Shown piece after piece: positions 25,630-34,590 of a stretch of DNA of 58,569 bases. The first letter of the stretch is position 1, and each line of letters opens with the position of its first letter. The stretch covers positions 1-58,569 of the forward strand of contig JAFWTH010000037.1 in NCBI GenBank assembly GCA_017518975.1. Direction: 5' to 3'. Under the pieces are notes generated by a model. It saw only the letters and a list, made by a program, of their open reading frames with translations. It was not told the DNA's origin and ran no database searches. The stretch is from Clostridia bacterium. Its GTDB lineage: Bacteria; Bacillota; Clostridia; Oscillospirales; CAG-272. The translations under genes were made by a program, and so were the position numbers.

Positions 25630-25977
25630 ATGAAAAGAAGACACTTAATATGTTTTACTCTTCTTGCATTTCTAATAGTCATGTTATGCGCAGGCTGTGC
25701 AAATCAGAGACCGCGAGATGAATTAATATCATCGATTACTTCTCCGGATGGGATTCATATTATGAATATTTACAGGAATAACGGTGGAGCTACAGTCGAT
25801 TGGTCTACGACCATCTCTATTCAAAAAGTCGGAGCTTCGACGGAAAGAAACATATATTTCCATTACCATGAAGAGAATCCATATGAGGCAGTATGGGTAG
25901 ACAATGACACGGTCAGGGTCAATGGATTGGAATTGAATATTTACAAAGACTATTATGAATCATTCAACCGCAAATAA
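25630..25977 (+). CDS. Small lipoprotein, DUF5412-like
   Basis: This 115-residue protein has a lipoprotein signal peptide: KRRHLICF, a hydrophobic stretch and lipobox LCAGC, with Cys23 as the expected lipidated residue. The mature part holds SPDGIHIMNIYRNNGG, RNIYFHYHEE and VDNDTVRVNG, which I recall as typical of the DUF5412 family of unknown function. Codons are rich in A and T, unlike the neighbours, suggesting recent transfer. The gene lies between a tRNA gene and a block of large hairpins. Its function is unknown. Confidence 0.7.
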   Translation: MKRRHLICFTLLAFLIVMLCAGCANQRPRDELISSITSPDGIHIMNIYRNNGGATVDWSTTISIQKVGASTERNIYFHYHEENPYEAVWVDNDTVRVNGLELNIYKDYYESFNRK

Positions 25978-26122
25978 TAATTGGATGCTCGGCTCATAAT
26001 ACCGAATAAAGATACTGCCGATTTTTTCCCTTGTGCAGATAAACTACAATCTTCGGAAGAAACATGCAGACGTTACGAAATTTAACGATAGTCCCCTTTT
26101 TGTTGAAATAGCAATCTTTAGC

Positions 26123-26159
26123 CATAGAGAAAAGCACCCAATGGGTGCTTTTCTCTATG
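26123..26159. repeat. Perfect 17-bp hairpin
   Basis: CATAGAGAAAAGCACCC (26123-26139) and its exact complement (26143-26159) flank AAT. It could terminate transcription from the lipoprotein gene 146 bases upstream, but the right-hand arm has only four T. The gene-free stretch 25978-26420 is dominated by this and the next two hairpins and a polypyrimidine tract at 26351-26388. Confidence 0.7.
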
Positions 26160-26233
26160 TGTGCGTCGCTGCCGCGACGAGAACCCGCGCATTTCACTTT
26201 GCTGAAAGTTCGTTTTTCTTCATAAATGCGCCG

Positions 26234-26320
26234 TAGAGAAATTGTTTTCCCCGAAAACAATTTCTCTATCCTTGTTGCGGTACGGTGTGTAAAAAACACA
26301 CTCAATTAAACCGCAACAAG
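26234..26320. repeat. Two adjacent long hairpins
   Basis: First, TAGAGAAATTGTTTT (26234-26248) pairs perfectly with 26254-26268 around CCCCG. Second, CTTGTTGCGGT (26271-26281) pairs with ACCGCAACAAG (26310-26320) around an inner GTGTG/CACAC hairpin with an A-rich loop. Only two bases separate the two structures. Confidence 0.7.
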
Positions 26321-26389
26321 ACGAGTCCCGGATGGCGCCGCCGGCGCGCTTCCTTTTCTCTTCTCTTTTCACTCTTCTCTCTTCACTCA

Positions 26390-26417
26390 AAAAGCGGAAC
26401 CGCAGAGTTCCGCTTTT
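26390..26417. terminator. Terminator of the flavoprotein operon
   Basis: AAAAGCGGAAC-CGCAGA-GTTCCGCTTTT lies four bases past the stop of the minus-strand gene, with T-runs on both sides. Confidence 0.8.
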
Positions 26418-26420
26418 CTT

Positions 26421-26963
26421 TTATTCTCTTTCCAGCACTCTTTCTATCTCTCCCACGTACATTTTGTGGAATCCGCTGCTTTCGTAATGTGTGAGGCATT
26501 CTCTGTCAACAAAAGCGCGCTCTTCTATCGGTACGGCGTACAGTTTTTTCAGGGTCAGAACGAGAGCCGCCTCGCTGAAGTACACCGACGTGCCGCCGTC
26601 CTCCTCCGTGAATACCGGAGTGAGCGAACACTCAAGAGCTTTGTCGACGTCCCTGCCGCTCTTCGAGCCGCAGAACGCGAGCTCCGGTCTTTTGTCTTCT
26701 CCGAAAAACGAGAGCGTCATATAGTCGGACGCCTCGGCGAACGAATAGGTGTGCCGTTCCGGGCGGATGAAGACGAACGCGACGGGCTTTCCCCAGAGGA
26801 CCCCGACGCCGCCCCAGCTCGCCGTCATCGTATTGTACGTGGAACCGCACGCGTCGCCCTTTCTCGAACCGTCCTTCGCCGCGGTGACGAGCATCCATTC
26901 GCGCCCGATGCGGTCAATCATGTTCCCGCGGATCTCCGCGGGCGATATCTCACGAAATCCCAT
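26421..26963 (-). CDS. Flavin reductase-like FMN-binding protein
   Basis: This 180-residue protein of the flavin-reductase-like split-barrel (DIM6/NTAB) type shows the characteristic stretch AAKDGSRKGDACGSTYNTMTASWGG (about 28-52), which lines the FMN site, and FIRPERHTYSF. It probably reduces or carries FMN and acts on an unknown partner. The ATG at 26963 follows GGAGGGG closely; an in-frame ATG at 27002 would overlap the tautomerase gene. It is the last gene of the minus-strand group with the MIF-like protein, 11 bases apart. Confidence 0.8.
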   Translation of the reverse strand: MGFREISPAEIRGNMIDRIGREWMLVTAAKDGSRKGDACGSTYNTMTASWGGVGVLWGKPVAFVFIRPERHTYSFAEASDYMTLSFFGEDKRPELAFCGSKSGRDVDKALECSLTPVFTEEDGGTSVYFSEAALVLTLKKLYAVPIEERAFVDRECLTHYESSGFHKMYVGEIERVLERE

Positions 26964-26974
26964 CTTCCCCTCCG

Positions 26975-27310
26975 TCAGAAGTTCGAGCCCGACCAGCCCC
27001 ACGTGCCGGTCTCCTCGTATTTGACGTAAACTCTGCTCTCGGGCGCGCCGGTCGCCTCAGACAGCGCGCGGCAGAGCTCCGCGGTCAGTTTGTCGTAAGC
27101 GTCGCGGGACGCCGCGCCGAAGAGGGAGACCTCCGCCATAACGCAGAGTTCCTCCGATCCGGCAAACGCCATTTTCGCGCCGTCCTCGACCTTCGTCATA
27201 AGCCATCTCTCGGTTTTTCCTGGAATGAGGGCGATCGCCTCGCCAAGCTTCTTTTCAAGTTTTCCCGCATCCACGCCGGATGCGTTCGTCGTAACTTTGA
27301 TATAAGGCAT
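26975..27310 (-). CDS. MIF-like tautomerase
   Basis: This 111-residue protein begins MPYIKVTTNAS, giving the N-terminal Pro that acts as catalytic base in the tautomerase/MIF superfamily once Met is removed. The length (about 114 in MIF) and the motifs WLMTKVEDGAKMAFAGS and SRVYVKYEE fit the trimeric MIF branch rather than the 60-residue 4-oxalocrotonate tautomerases. The likely activity is phenylpyruvate or dopachrome tautomerase; the physiological role in bacteria is unclear. It lies between mrnC (two bases) and the flavoprotein gene. Confidence 0.85.
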   Translation of the reverse strand: MPYIKVTTNASGVDAGKLEKKLGEAIALIPGKTERWLMTKVEDGAKMAFAGSEELCVMAEVSLFGAASRDAYDKLTAELCRALSEATGAPESRVYVKYEETGTWGWSGSNF

Positions 27311-27312
27311 TT

Positions 27313-27708
27313 TTATTCTCCTTCCTTGTTCTCCCGCGGGAAAGCCGTGTCGAACAGCTCCGCGGCCCGTTTGGTCTGATCCGTGAGGAACAGATATCCG
27401 AAAAGGGACTCAAGTCCCGTCGCCCGCCTGTATTCCGCGGGTCTGGCGCTCTTCGGAACGCCCGTGTGAACGTCGTTCCGTCCTCTTCTGAGAACGTCCT
27501 TTTCCTCCCCGGTGAGCAGCGGCTCCAATCTGTCCGCCGCCGCGCTCTGCGCCGCCGCCGTGACGTATTCAAGCGACTTCACGCTCGGCGATTTCACGCC
27601 CTCTTTCACGAGGCGTTCCCTTACGAACACCTCGAAAACGGCGTCGCCGAGATAAGCGAGGTGCGCCGAGGAGACAGTCCTGATCAACGCGTCCGTTTTT
27701 TCGCTCAC
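27313..27708 (-). CDS. mrnC: Mini-ribonuclease III
   Basis: This 131-residue RNase III catalytic domain lacks a double-stranded-RNA-binding domain. It is the Mini-III type that matures 23S rRNA ends in Bacillota. LAYLGDAVFEVFVRERL (about 17-33) carries the acidic metal-binding residues, and RRGRNDVH and ESLFGYLFL are further family blocks. The start is GTG at 27708, which overlaps the tmk stop (GTGA) and has AAGGGGG nine bases upstream. The frame is open far upstream, but only inside tmk. It is co-transcribed with tmk. Confidence 0.88.
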   Translation of the reverse strand: MSEKTDALIRTVSSAHLAYLGDAVFEVFVRERLVKEGVKSPSVKSLEYVTAAAQSAAADRLEPLLTGEEKDVLRRGRNDVHTGVPKSARPAEYRRATGLESLFGYLFLTDQTKRAAELFDTAFPRENKEGE

Positions 27709-28394
27709 AGTCCGCCGCCCCCTTCCGCGCCGAAGCCGCATGCGGCGAAGACCTCCTCCGCGATCTCCTCCTTCGGGCGCATCGCGCCGTCTTTCGCGCA
27801 TTCTATGCGGCGCCATCCGAGATAGTCGGCGAGAAAAACCGAGTTGTCGTATACTTTCTTCAGAAAACCGCCGTCCGACTCGTGTATGTCGCCGTCTATC
27901 ACGCCTTCGCCTCCGCGTGAGGCGCGAAGCGTACGCGAGACGTCCGGCGGGACGTGCAGAAATATCACGGCGTCCGGCTTGCCGACGCCGAGCTTTTCGT
28001 ATTCGTAATCGCTGACGTAGCGGATGAATTCTTTCTTTTCCGCGGGATCTTCTATCAAAGCGGACTGATAGATCAGACTCGACGTGACGTATCTGTCGAG
28101 TATGAGCGTCTTGCCCTCTCCGACGAGCTTTTTCAGACCGCTGTGCCACGATATGGCGCGGTCGAGCGCGTACAGATTGTTGATGAAGTACGGCGAAAGG
28201 GATTCGGGAGGACCGAACGCGCCGCTGAGATATTCCGAGACGGGAGCGCCCTGTACCGTACCGTACGACGGGAAGTGATGACAGACGTACGGCTCCCCCG
28301 CCGCGTCGAGCTTTTTCGTCAGCAGTCGGACCTGCGTCGACTTGCCGATGCCGTCGCCCGAGCCCTCTATCACTATGAGCTTGCCTTTTTGCAT
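27705..28394 (-). CDS. tmk: Thymidylate kinase
   Basis: This 229-residue P-loop kinase phosphorylates dTMP to dTDP for DNA synthesis. The Walker A loop is IEGSGDGIGKSTQ (about 8-20) and LDRYVTSSLIYQ (about 97-108) is the DR(Y/W) substrate block. The lid region RGGEGVIDGDIHE is less Arg-rich than in E. coli. The start at 28394 follows AGGAGGGAGGTGAAGCGT; an earlier in-frame ATG at 28424 would precede this site. The gene leads mrnC, the MIF-like gene and the flavoprotein gene. Confidence 0.9.
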   Translation of the reverse strand: MQKGKLIVIEGSGDGIGKSTQVRLLTKKLDAAGEPYVCHHFPSYGTVQGAPVSEYLSGAFGPPESLSPYFINNLYALDRAISWHSGLKKLVGEGKTLILDRYVTSSLIYQSALIEDPAEKKEFIRYVSDYEYEKLGVGKPDAVIFLHVPPDVSRTLRASRGGEGVIDGDIHESDGGFLKKVYDNSVFLADYLGWRRIECAKDGAMRPKEEIAEEVFAACGFGAEGGGGL

Positions 28395-28548
28395 ACGCTT
28401 CACCTCCCTCCTTAATATTACCATATCGTCCCGCCGTTTTCAAGTGCCGCGCGCCCTATAAAAAAACTATGTACAAAAACAATATTATATGTTATAATGT
28501 AGTTTGTATAGTTATGTTTATACCCGTTTTACTTGGAAAGAGTGGGAA

Positions 28549-29337
28549 ATGGATCAAAGGAAATACAGCCGTCCCGCCCCCCGCGAGGACGTCACGGCGG
28601 GAAGGAACGCGGTGAGAGAACTGCTTCTCTCCGGTAAAAGCGTCGACCGCGTCTTCGCCGCGCGCGGAGACGGAAAACTCGGCGAGATCGTCGCTCTTGC
28701 GAAAGAGGCGGGAGTCCCCGTGATCGACACGGAACGGGCAAAACTCGACGCGATGTGCCCGGGCATCCCCCATCAGGGCGTCGCGGCGGTCGCCGCCGCA
28801 CACGAATTCTCCTCTCTCGAGGACGTATTCGCCCTCGCCGAAAAGCGCGGCGAAAAACCGCTCATTGCGATATGCGACGGAGTCGAGGATCCCCACAATC
28901 TCGGCGCGATCATAAGATGCGCGGAATGCTCCGGTGCTCACGGCGTCGTGATCCCGAAAAGACGCAGCGTCGGTCTCAACGCGACCGTCGCAAAAGCGTC
29001 CGCCGGCGCGATCGAATACGTGCCGGTCGTTAGAGTAGGCAATATTCCCGAAACCATAGAAAAACTCAAAAAAAAGGGCGTATGGGTATACGCCGCCGAG
29101 GCGGGCGGCTCCACGTATTACGACGTCGATCTCGACCGGCCGGTCGCGATCGTTTTCGGAAGCGAGGGGCGCGGAGTTTCCGACCTTTCGAAGAAAAGGT
29201 GCGACGGAGTGATATCCATCCCGTTGTTCGGCAAGATTAATTCCCTGAACGTATCCGCCGCAGCGGCAGTTCTGCTCTGCCACGCGGCGGTATCCCAAAG
29301 AGAAGGCGGTGTTGACAATGCCAAGAAGATCAGATGA
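28549..29337 (+). CDS. rlmB: 23S rRNA 2'-O-ribose methyltransferase, RlmB/TrmH family
   Basis: This 262-residue SPOUT-class methyltransferase has an N-terminal substrate-binding domain with AGRNAVRELL (about 19-28). The C-terminal knotted domain carries motif 1 EDPHNLGAIIRCAE (about 114-127), motif 2 IVFGSEGRGVS and motif 3 IPLFGKINSLNVSAAAA, which bind SAM. It most likely methylates G2251 of 23S rRNA. Other TrmH members cannot be fully excluded. The ATG at 28549 follows GGAAAGAGTGGGAA, and a TATAAT box lies at 28493-28498. It overlaps the next gene by 20 bases. Confidence 0.88.
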   Translation: MDQRKYSRPAPREDVTAGRNAVRELLLSGKSVDRVFAARGDGKLGEIVALAKEAGVPVIDTERAKLDAMCPGIPHQGVAAVAAAHEFSSLEDVFALAEKRGEKPLIAICDGVEDPHNLGAIIRCAECSGAHGVVIPKRRSVGLNATVAKASAGAIEYVPVVRVGNIPETIEKLKKKGVWVYAAEAGGSTYYDVDLDRPVAIVFGSEGRGVSDLSKKRCDGVISIPLFGKINSLNVSAAAAVLLCHAAVSQREGGVDNAKKIR

Positions 29338-31843
29338 CAGAAAACACAAGCGCGGAAACGGAGGATTCTTCAAGCGTCGTTTCGACCCCGAGACGGACGG
29401 CAATTTCTCCTCCGAATTCGATTTCGAAGAAGAAAACGCAAACGAAGAGTCCGAAGAGGAGTCTTCGTTCGCTTCCGCTTTCAGCGATTTCTCTCCCGAG
29501 TTTTCGATCGCCGAAGAGGACGGGTCTGAAAAAAATCCGGAAGGCGCCGGGATCGGAGCCGGAGACCCGCCCGAAGAATTCGATCTTTCGGACATCGCGG
29601 AAGACGCCGAGGTCGAAGATACGGCTGAAGAGTTTGAACTTGAAGATATCCTTGTAGTTCCCGAAGCCGAAGAGATCCCCGACGTGACTGCGTCTGAAGA
29701 GGACGTCGGTGGATCCGGATCTGAAGATATCCCGGAGGACGCCGAAGTCGAAGAGGTCCCCGGTGAGGCGGAAGCCGCGGAGCCGGAGAACGACGACGAC
29801 GACGAGATCGACGTTCTGCCTGAACTCCTGACCGAGGAATTCGTGGTTCCCGACGAAGCCGACGGCGACGAGAACGAGCCGGAGATCCCCGAAGAGGAAA
29901 CCGAGGCGCCGGAAGAAGCCCACTTCGAGAAAGAGGAAACGCCCGGAGAATCTTCGACCGGACCGATGGGGTCCACCGACATGAATCTCCGCATCGCGTT
30001 CGGCCTTGAGGAGGAAGGGGAAGACGCCGTCAGCGAAAAGGTCAAGCGGCTCGGCGACCAGATGGAGTCGGACGTGAGAAAGAGCAAACCGGTCAGACTC
30101 ACGTGCCCCGAGTACACGGACCCCATGCAGGCAAAGAGCATCGCGGCGGCGTACAAGAGATCGTCGAAGCTTTATAACTTCCGTCTTCTTATTTCCGCGA
30201 TCCTCACTCTCGTTCTTTTGATCTATGAAAACATCCCCGCGATAACAACGCTTTTCGGCGGTCGCGCGAAGCAGTTCTCCGGAGTGCTCGATCCCGCCGC
30301 TTACCCGGTAGTATACACGATGGTAAGTCTGCAGATCCTGTTTATCGTTTGCGCGATCGGCTTCAAAGAGATCAAGTCCGGGGTAAGATCCCTGTTTCTC
30401 GGCGCACCCGATGCGCTCTCCCTTACGATACTTCCGGTCTTCATATGTACCGTTCACTCGGTGATAACGTCCTTCGTGGCGTCCTCGCGTTTCGAGCCCG
30501 TACTCTTCAATTCCGTCGGCGCTCTTGCGGTAACGCTCGCAATCATGAGCGCGCGGCTGAACAACAAGCGTGAAATGATGACGTTCTTCGTCGTCGGCTC
30601 GCGCCGAGATAAATACGCGATGTGCCGCTTCTCAGACGACGAACTGATCGACGATATCGAGGCGTTCGACGGAGACGAGGACGTAGGCGACCTCATGAAG
30701 ATCGAAAAAACGCACTTCATCGACTCGTTCTTTGCAAGAACTCAGGCGCCTAATCTCACAGCGCGCGTGTTCATTATGTCAATGATGGGTATTTCCCTCG
30801 TCCTCGCGATACTCGCGGGCGTTTACCACTTCGTCAACTCCGGGAAACCGAACGAAGCGCTTACGCTCGGCGCACTGATCGCAGGCACCGTCGTTCCGAT
30901 GTCCGCGTTCGTCACCTACAGTTACCCCTTTTACCGCGCCGCTAAAGCGGCGAAATCGGTCGATTCCGCGATAATCGGAGACGTTTCTCTCGACGAGTAC
31001 GCCGGAGCGTCCGTCGTGGCGTTCGACGACACGAACGTGTTCCCGTCCGTCGGGGTCAAGGTCCAGAACATCAGGATCTACAATAACGCGAGGATTGACA
31101 GAGTCCTCTACTACGCGGCGAGCGCGTTCTCACGTGCGGGAGGCCCGCTTGAGGACATATTCGAGATCGCGACGATGGATATGAACAAGTCGGACTCCGT
31201 CGAGATAATCGACGCCGCGGACGGCTACCTTGCGACGAAGATCGACGGTATCAACATTACGTTCGGCAGTTATGAAGAACTCCGTCTCAGGGGTTTTGCG
31301 ATCGACGAGGAGGTCGCCGTCGACGACGTCGACTTCTCAGGCGAGATGTGCATTATGTATATGATCCGCGAGGACAAACTCGTATCCAAACTCTACATAA
31401 AATACGAGATCGACACCGATATCGAACCGATCCTCAGACAGTTCAACGACGGCGGCGTTTATATGTGCGTCAGAACGTACGATCCCAACATCAACGAGGA
31501 TATGATCGCCTCAAAACTTGAAATGAAGAACCCGCCTGTCAAGGTAGTCCGCTTCCGCGAGGAAGGCGAGGTCGGAGAAGTGACCGAGAGAGCCGACAGC
31601 GGCATCGTCACAACCGGATCTCCCAAATCGCTGCTCCAGCTCATCCCGTACTGCGACAACACCTCCCGTACGAAGAGGGATTGCATGGCGCTCGGCATCG
31701 TCGCGTCGGTCATCGCCGCGATAATCGTCCTGCTTATCTTCATATCGGGCGGGATCTCGCGCGTGGGATCGCTGCTTCCGGCGATCTACCAGCTTGCCTG
31801 GCTGCTTCCGGCGTTCCTTATATCGAAGATCTTTGTAAGATAA
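29318..31843 (+). CDS. Large membrane protein resembling a P-type ATPase without the DKTGT motif
   Basis: In this 841-residue protein, residues about 25-225 are extremely acidic and low in complexity (Glu/Asp-rich, probably disordered). About eight membrane segments follow: four near 285-415, two near 495-550 and two at 795-840. The layout around AAKAAKSVDSAIIG and VVAFDDTNVFP (Asp570) copies the helix-to-phosphorylation-site stretch of P-type ATPases, but DDTNV replaces DKTGT. The region around PILRQFNDGGVYMCVRTYD sits where the TGD loop would be, also altered. TGES, GDGVND and a CPC site are missing. It is probably a non-pumping relative that senses or scaffolds; its true function is unknown. 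AAGGCGGTG lies six bases before the ATG. Confidence 0.7.
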   Translation: MPRRSDDRKHKRGNGGFFKRRFDPETDGNFSSEFDFEEENANEESEEESSFASAFSDFSPEFSIAEEDGSEKNPEGAGIGAGDPPEEFDLSDIAEDAEVEDTAEEFELEDILVVPEAEEIPDVTASEEDVGGSGSEDIPEDAEVEEVPGEAEAAEPENDDDDEIDVLPELLTEEFVVPDEADGDENEPEIPEEETEAPEEAHFEKEETPGESSTGPMGSTDMNLRIAFGLEEEGEDAVSEKVKRLGDQMESDVRKSKPVRLTCPEYTDPMQAKSIAAAYKRSSKLYNFRLLISAILTLVLLIYENIPAITTLFGGRAKQFSGVLDPAAYPVVYTMVSLQILFIVCAIGFKEIKSGVRSLFLGAPDALSLTILPVFICTVHSVITSFVASSRFEPVLFNSVGALAVTLAIMSARLNNKREMMTFFVVGSRRDKYAMCRFSDDELIDDIEAFDGDEDVGDLMKIEKTHFIDSFFARTQAPNLTARVFIMSMMGISLVLAILAGVYHFVNSGKPNEALTLGALIAGTVVPMSAFVTYSYPFYRAAKAAKSVDSAIIGDVSLDEYAGASVVAFDDTNVFPSVGVKVQNIRIYNNARIDRVLYYAASAFSRAGGPLEDIFEIATMDMNKSDSVEIIDAADGYLATKIDGINITFGSYEELRLRGFAIDEEVAVDDVDFSGEMCIMYMIREDKLVSKLYIKYEIDTDIEPILRQFNDGGVYMCVRTYDPNINEDMIASKLEMKNPPVKVVRFREEGEVGEVTERADSGIVTTGSPKSLLQLIPYCDNTSRTKRDCMALGIVASVIAAIIVLLIFISGGISRVGSLLPAIYQLAWLLPAFLISKIFVR

Positions 31844-31848
31844 CGAAA

Positions 31849-31880
31849 GGGGAGAGATCCGGAGACCCGGGTTTCTCCCC
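31849..31880 (+). terminator. Hairpin after the large membrane protein gene
   Basis: GGGGAGAGATCCGG pairs imperfectly with CCGGGTTTCTCCCC around AGAC, five bases after the stop. Confidence 0.6.
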
Positions 31881-31985
31881 GTGATTTAGAATCGCAGGCG
31901 CGAGACGCCCAGCCCGCCCCCGGGCGTCCGCAGCGCCGCTCTTTTTCGGATCTTTCGCCGCCAGATTTTCAAAAACGGAGCCCTT

Positions 31986-34589
31986 ATGAGAGAAGACGTA
32001 AAAAAGTTCATATCGTCCGTATCGCGCCCCGGAAGATATACCGGAGGCGAGAGAGGAACCGTTCTGAAGGACAAGAACGCGGTCGATCTCCGCGTGGCTT
32101 TCTGTTTCCCGGACAGCTACGAGATCGGGATGTCAAATCTCGGCATGAGGATCCTCTGCGCGGTCCTGAACGACATGGACCGCGTGCTCTGCGAGCGCGT
32201 CTATGCTCCGTGGCCCGATATGGAAGAAAAGATGAGAGAGGCGGGCGTCCCGCTTTTCACTCTCGACAGTGGGGACGCGGTCGGAGAATTCGACATCGTT
32301 GCGTTCACGATGCAGTACGAGCTCTGCTACACGAACGTGCTCAATATGCTCTCCCTCTCGGGTATCCCGTTCCGCTCCGCCGACAGGAGCGAAGACGATC
32401 CGGTCATAATCGCGGGCGGACCGTGCTCCTATAATCCCGAGCCGATGGCTCCTTTCGTCGATATCTTTTCAATAGGCGAGGGCGAGGACGCCCTGCCCGA
32501 GCTCGCCGCCCTTTATCTCAGAATGAAGGACGACGGGACGTATACGAAAGAAAAATTCCTCCGTGCGGCGGCGACTGAGCTCGACGGGTTTTACGTGCCG
32601 TCGCTCTACGAGCCGTCGTATAACGAAGACGGAACGCTCGCCTCGTTCGAGCCGCTGTTCCCAGACGTGCCGAGAACGATCACGAAGCGCGTGATCGCCG
32701 ACCTCGACGCGGCGAGAGTGCCGCTCGAGCCGGTCATGCCGTTCGTCGAGACCGTCCACGACAGAGTCACTCTGGAGGTCTTCCGCGGGTGTATCCGCGG
32801 ATGCCGCTTCTGCCAGGCGGGTTTCGTCTGCCGCCCTGTGCGCGAAAGGTCGCCCGAGGTCCTCTCTGAACAGGCAAAGGCAATGTGCGCCTGGAGCGGA
32901 TACGACGAGATCTCCCTCTCGTCCCTCTCGATCAGCGACTACTCGAAGATAGGGACGCTTACCGACCGTCTGCTCACCTGGACGGATGAAGAAAAGATAA
33001 ATCTGTCTCTGCCGTCGCTCCGTGCGGACAGTTTCACCCCCGAACTCATGGAAAAAGTGTCGTCTGTACGGACGAGCGCCGTAACGTTCGCCCCCGAGGC
33101 GGGCTCGCAGCGCCTCCGCGACGTTATAAACAAAAACGTCACCGAGGAAGAGATCCTGTCGGCGGCGGGCGTCGCGTACAACGCCGGGAAGAGCAAGATA
33201 AAACTGTACTTTATGAACGGTCTGCCGGGCGAGACGTACGACGACATCGCCGGGATCGCCGACCTCGCTCACAAAGTCGTCGACAAATACTACCGCAGCG
33301 AGAACAGGAACCGGCGGCAGCAGCCGCAGGTGACGCTCTCCGTCGCTTGCTTCATACCGAAGCCGCACACCCCCTTCCAGTGGGAGGGTCAGAACACGTT
33401 TGAAGAACTTGAGGACAAGCAGAGATTTCTGCTCTCAAAGATCACCGACAGAAAGGTGAGATACAATTACCACGACGCGAAGGTCTCCCATATCGAGGCG
33501 GTCTTCGCCCGCGGCGACCGCCGCCTTGCCGACGCGATCGAAACGGCTGTAAAACGCGGTATGAAATTTGACGCGTGGGATGAGTTTTTCGACTTCGACG
33601 GATGGCTTGACGTCTTTCGCGAATGTTCGCTCGACCCCGCGTTCTACGCCTGCCGCACCATCCCGGACGAAGAACTTCTCCCTTGGGATATGATCGACTC
33701 GGGCGTTTCCAAGTCATTCCTTCTGAGAGAACGTCACAAGGCGTACGAGGCGGCGACGACTCCGTCGTGCCGTGAAAAGTGCTCGGGATGCGGCGTCAAT
33801 TCCCTCGTCCCTGCGGAGTACTGCCGCTGGTGTCCCGGACACGGCGGAGGAGAAGACGCCGAGGATATCGTCACGGGAGAAGAGCTCCCGCGGCGCGCGA
33901 AAGAGGAGAGGGGACATCTCGACCCCGTGCGTTCCGTCAGAATCCGCTTCTCTAAGGGAGGCGCGACGCTTTACGTATCGCACCTCGACCTCGCAAAAAC
34001 GATGACCCGCGCGATACGGAGATCGGGGATCCCGGTCTGGTTCAGCGAGGGCTTCAATCCGATACCGCGCCTCGTCTTCGCCTCCTCGCTCTCCGTCGGA
34101 TGCGCCGGGGAAAGAGAAGTGCTCGATATCAAGATCACTGAGGAAATGAGCGACGGCGAAATAAAAGAGCGGCTTTCCGCCGCCGTTCCGCCCGGGATAG
34201 AGATACTCGACGTTTACACGAAGGAGAGAAAACTCACCGACGTCAAGTGGGCGGAAAACGAAATCTCGTTCTTCTCGTGCCGTATCGATCCCGACCTGCC
34301 CGGAAAGATCGCGGAGCTGTTCCGCGGTCCTGTCGTTATTATGAAAAGATCGAAAAGCGGCGAGCGCGAGGTCGATATCTCCCCTCTCGTCAGATCTCTT
34401 TCCGCGTCGGTCGACGGGGAAGTTCTCCGCATCCGCGCCGTGACCGGGGCGTCCGATTCCGCGTACCTCAACCCGGAGCTGATCGCCCGCGCAATCGAGC
34501 GTGAATTCTCGGTGGAGGGAACTGCCGGATACCATACGGTCACCAGAAAAATGCTCCTTCTGGACGACGGCGAAACAGAGTTCAGATAA
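31986..34589 (+). CDS. TIGR03960-type radical SAM protein fused to DUF2344
   Basis: This is an 867-residue two-part protein. The N-terminal half begins with a B12-binding-like region (DLRVAFCFPDSYEIGMSNLG) and then a radical SAM domain with CIRGCRFC (Cys269, 273, 276). A Cys-rich stretch CSGCG and CRWCPG lies near 599-620. The C-terminal domain (from about 645, RIRFSKGGATLYVSHLDLAKTM) is DUF2344/TIGR03936. In Bacillota the two often occur as adjacent genes near ribosomal or RNase genes; here they are one chain. Links to rRNA or tRNA metabolism are suspected for this family but not established. GGAG precedes the ATG by seven bases. Confidence 0.88.
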   Translation: MREDVKKFISSVSRPGRYTGGERGTVLKDKNAVDLRVAFCFPDSYEIGMSNLGMRILCAVLNDMDRVLCERVYAPWPDMEEKMREAGVPLFTLDSGDAVGEFDIVAFTMQYELCYTNVLNMLSLSGIPFRSADRSEDDPVIIAGGPCSYNPEPMAPFVDIFSIGEGEDALPELAALYLRMKDDGTYTKEKFLRAAATELDGFYVPSLYEPSYNEDGTLASFEPLFPDVPRTITKRVIADLDAARVPLEPVMPFVETVHDRVTLEVFRGCIRGCRFCQAGFVCRPVRERSPEVLSEQAKAMCAWSGYDEISLSSLSISDYSKIGTLTDRLLTWTDEEKINLSLPSLRADSFTPELMEKVSSVRTSAVTFAPEAGSQRLRDVINKNVTEEEILSAAGVAYNAGKSKIKLYFMNGLPGETYDDIAGIADLAHKVVDKYYRSENRNRRQQPQVTLSVACFIPKPHTPFQWEGQNTFEELEDKQRFLLSKITDRKVRYNYHDAKVSHIEAVFARGDRRLADAIETAVKRGMKFDAWDEFFDFDGWLDVFRECSLDPAFYACRTIPDEELLPWDMIDSGVSKSFLLRERHKAYEAATTPSCREKCSGCGVNSLVPAEYCRWCPGHGGGEDAEDIVTGEELPRRAKEERGHLDPVRSVRIRFSKGGATLYVSHLDLAKTMTRAIRRSGIPVWFSEGFNPIPRLVFASSLSVGCAGEREVLDIKITEEMSDGEIKERLSAAVPPGIEILDVYTKERKLTDVKWAENEISFFSCRIDPDLPGKIAELFRGPVVIMKRSKSGEREVDISPLVRSLSASVDGEVLRIRAVTGASDSAYLNPELIARAIEREFSVEGTAGYHTVTRKMLLLDDGETEFR

Positions 34590-34590
34590 C

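Noticed and set aside
25990..25999. Duplicate of the tRNA anticodon loop (CGGCTCATAA) downstream, as an integration site
   Set aside because: The match is ten bases only, no integrase is near, and the flanks do not continue the tRNA sequence.
27313..28443. A long open frame covering both tmk and mrnC in the mrnC frame
   Set aside because: The upstream two-thirds is an out-of-frame reading of tmk. The real mrnC start is the GTG overlapping the tmk stop.
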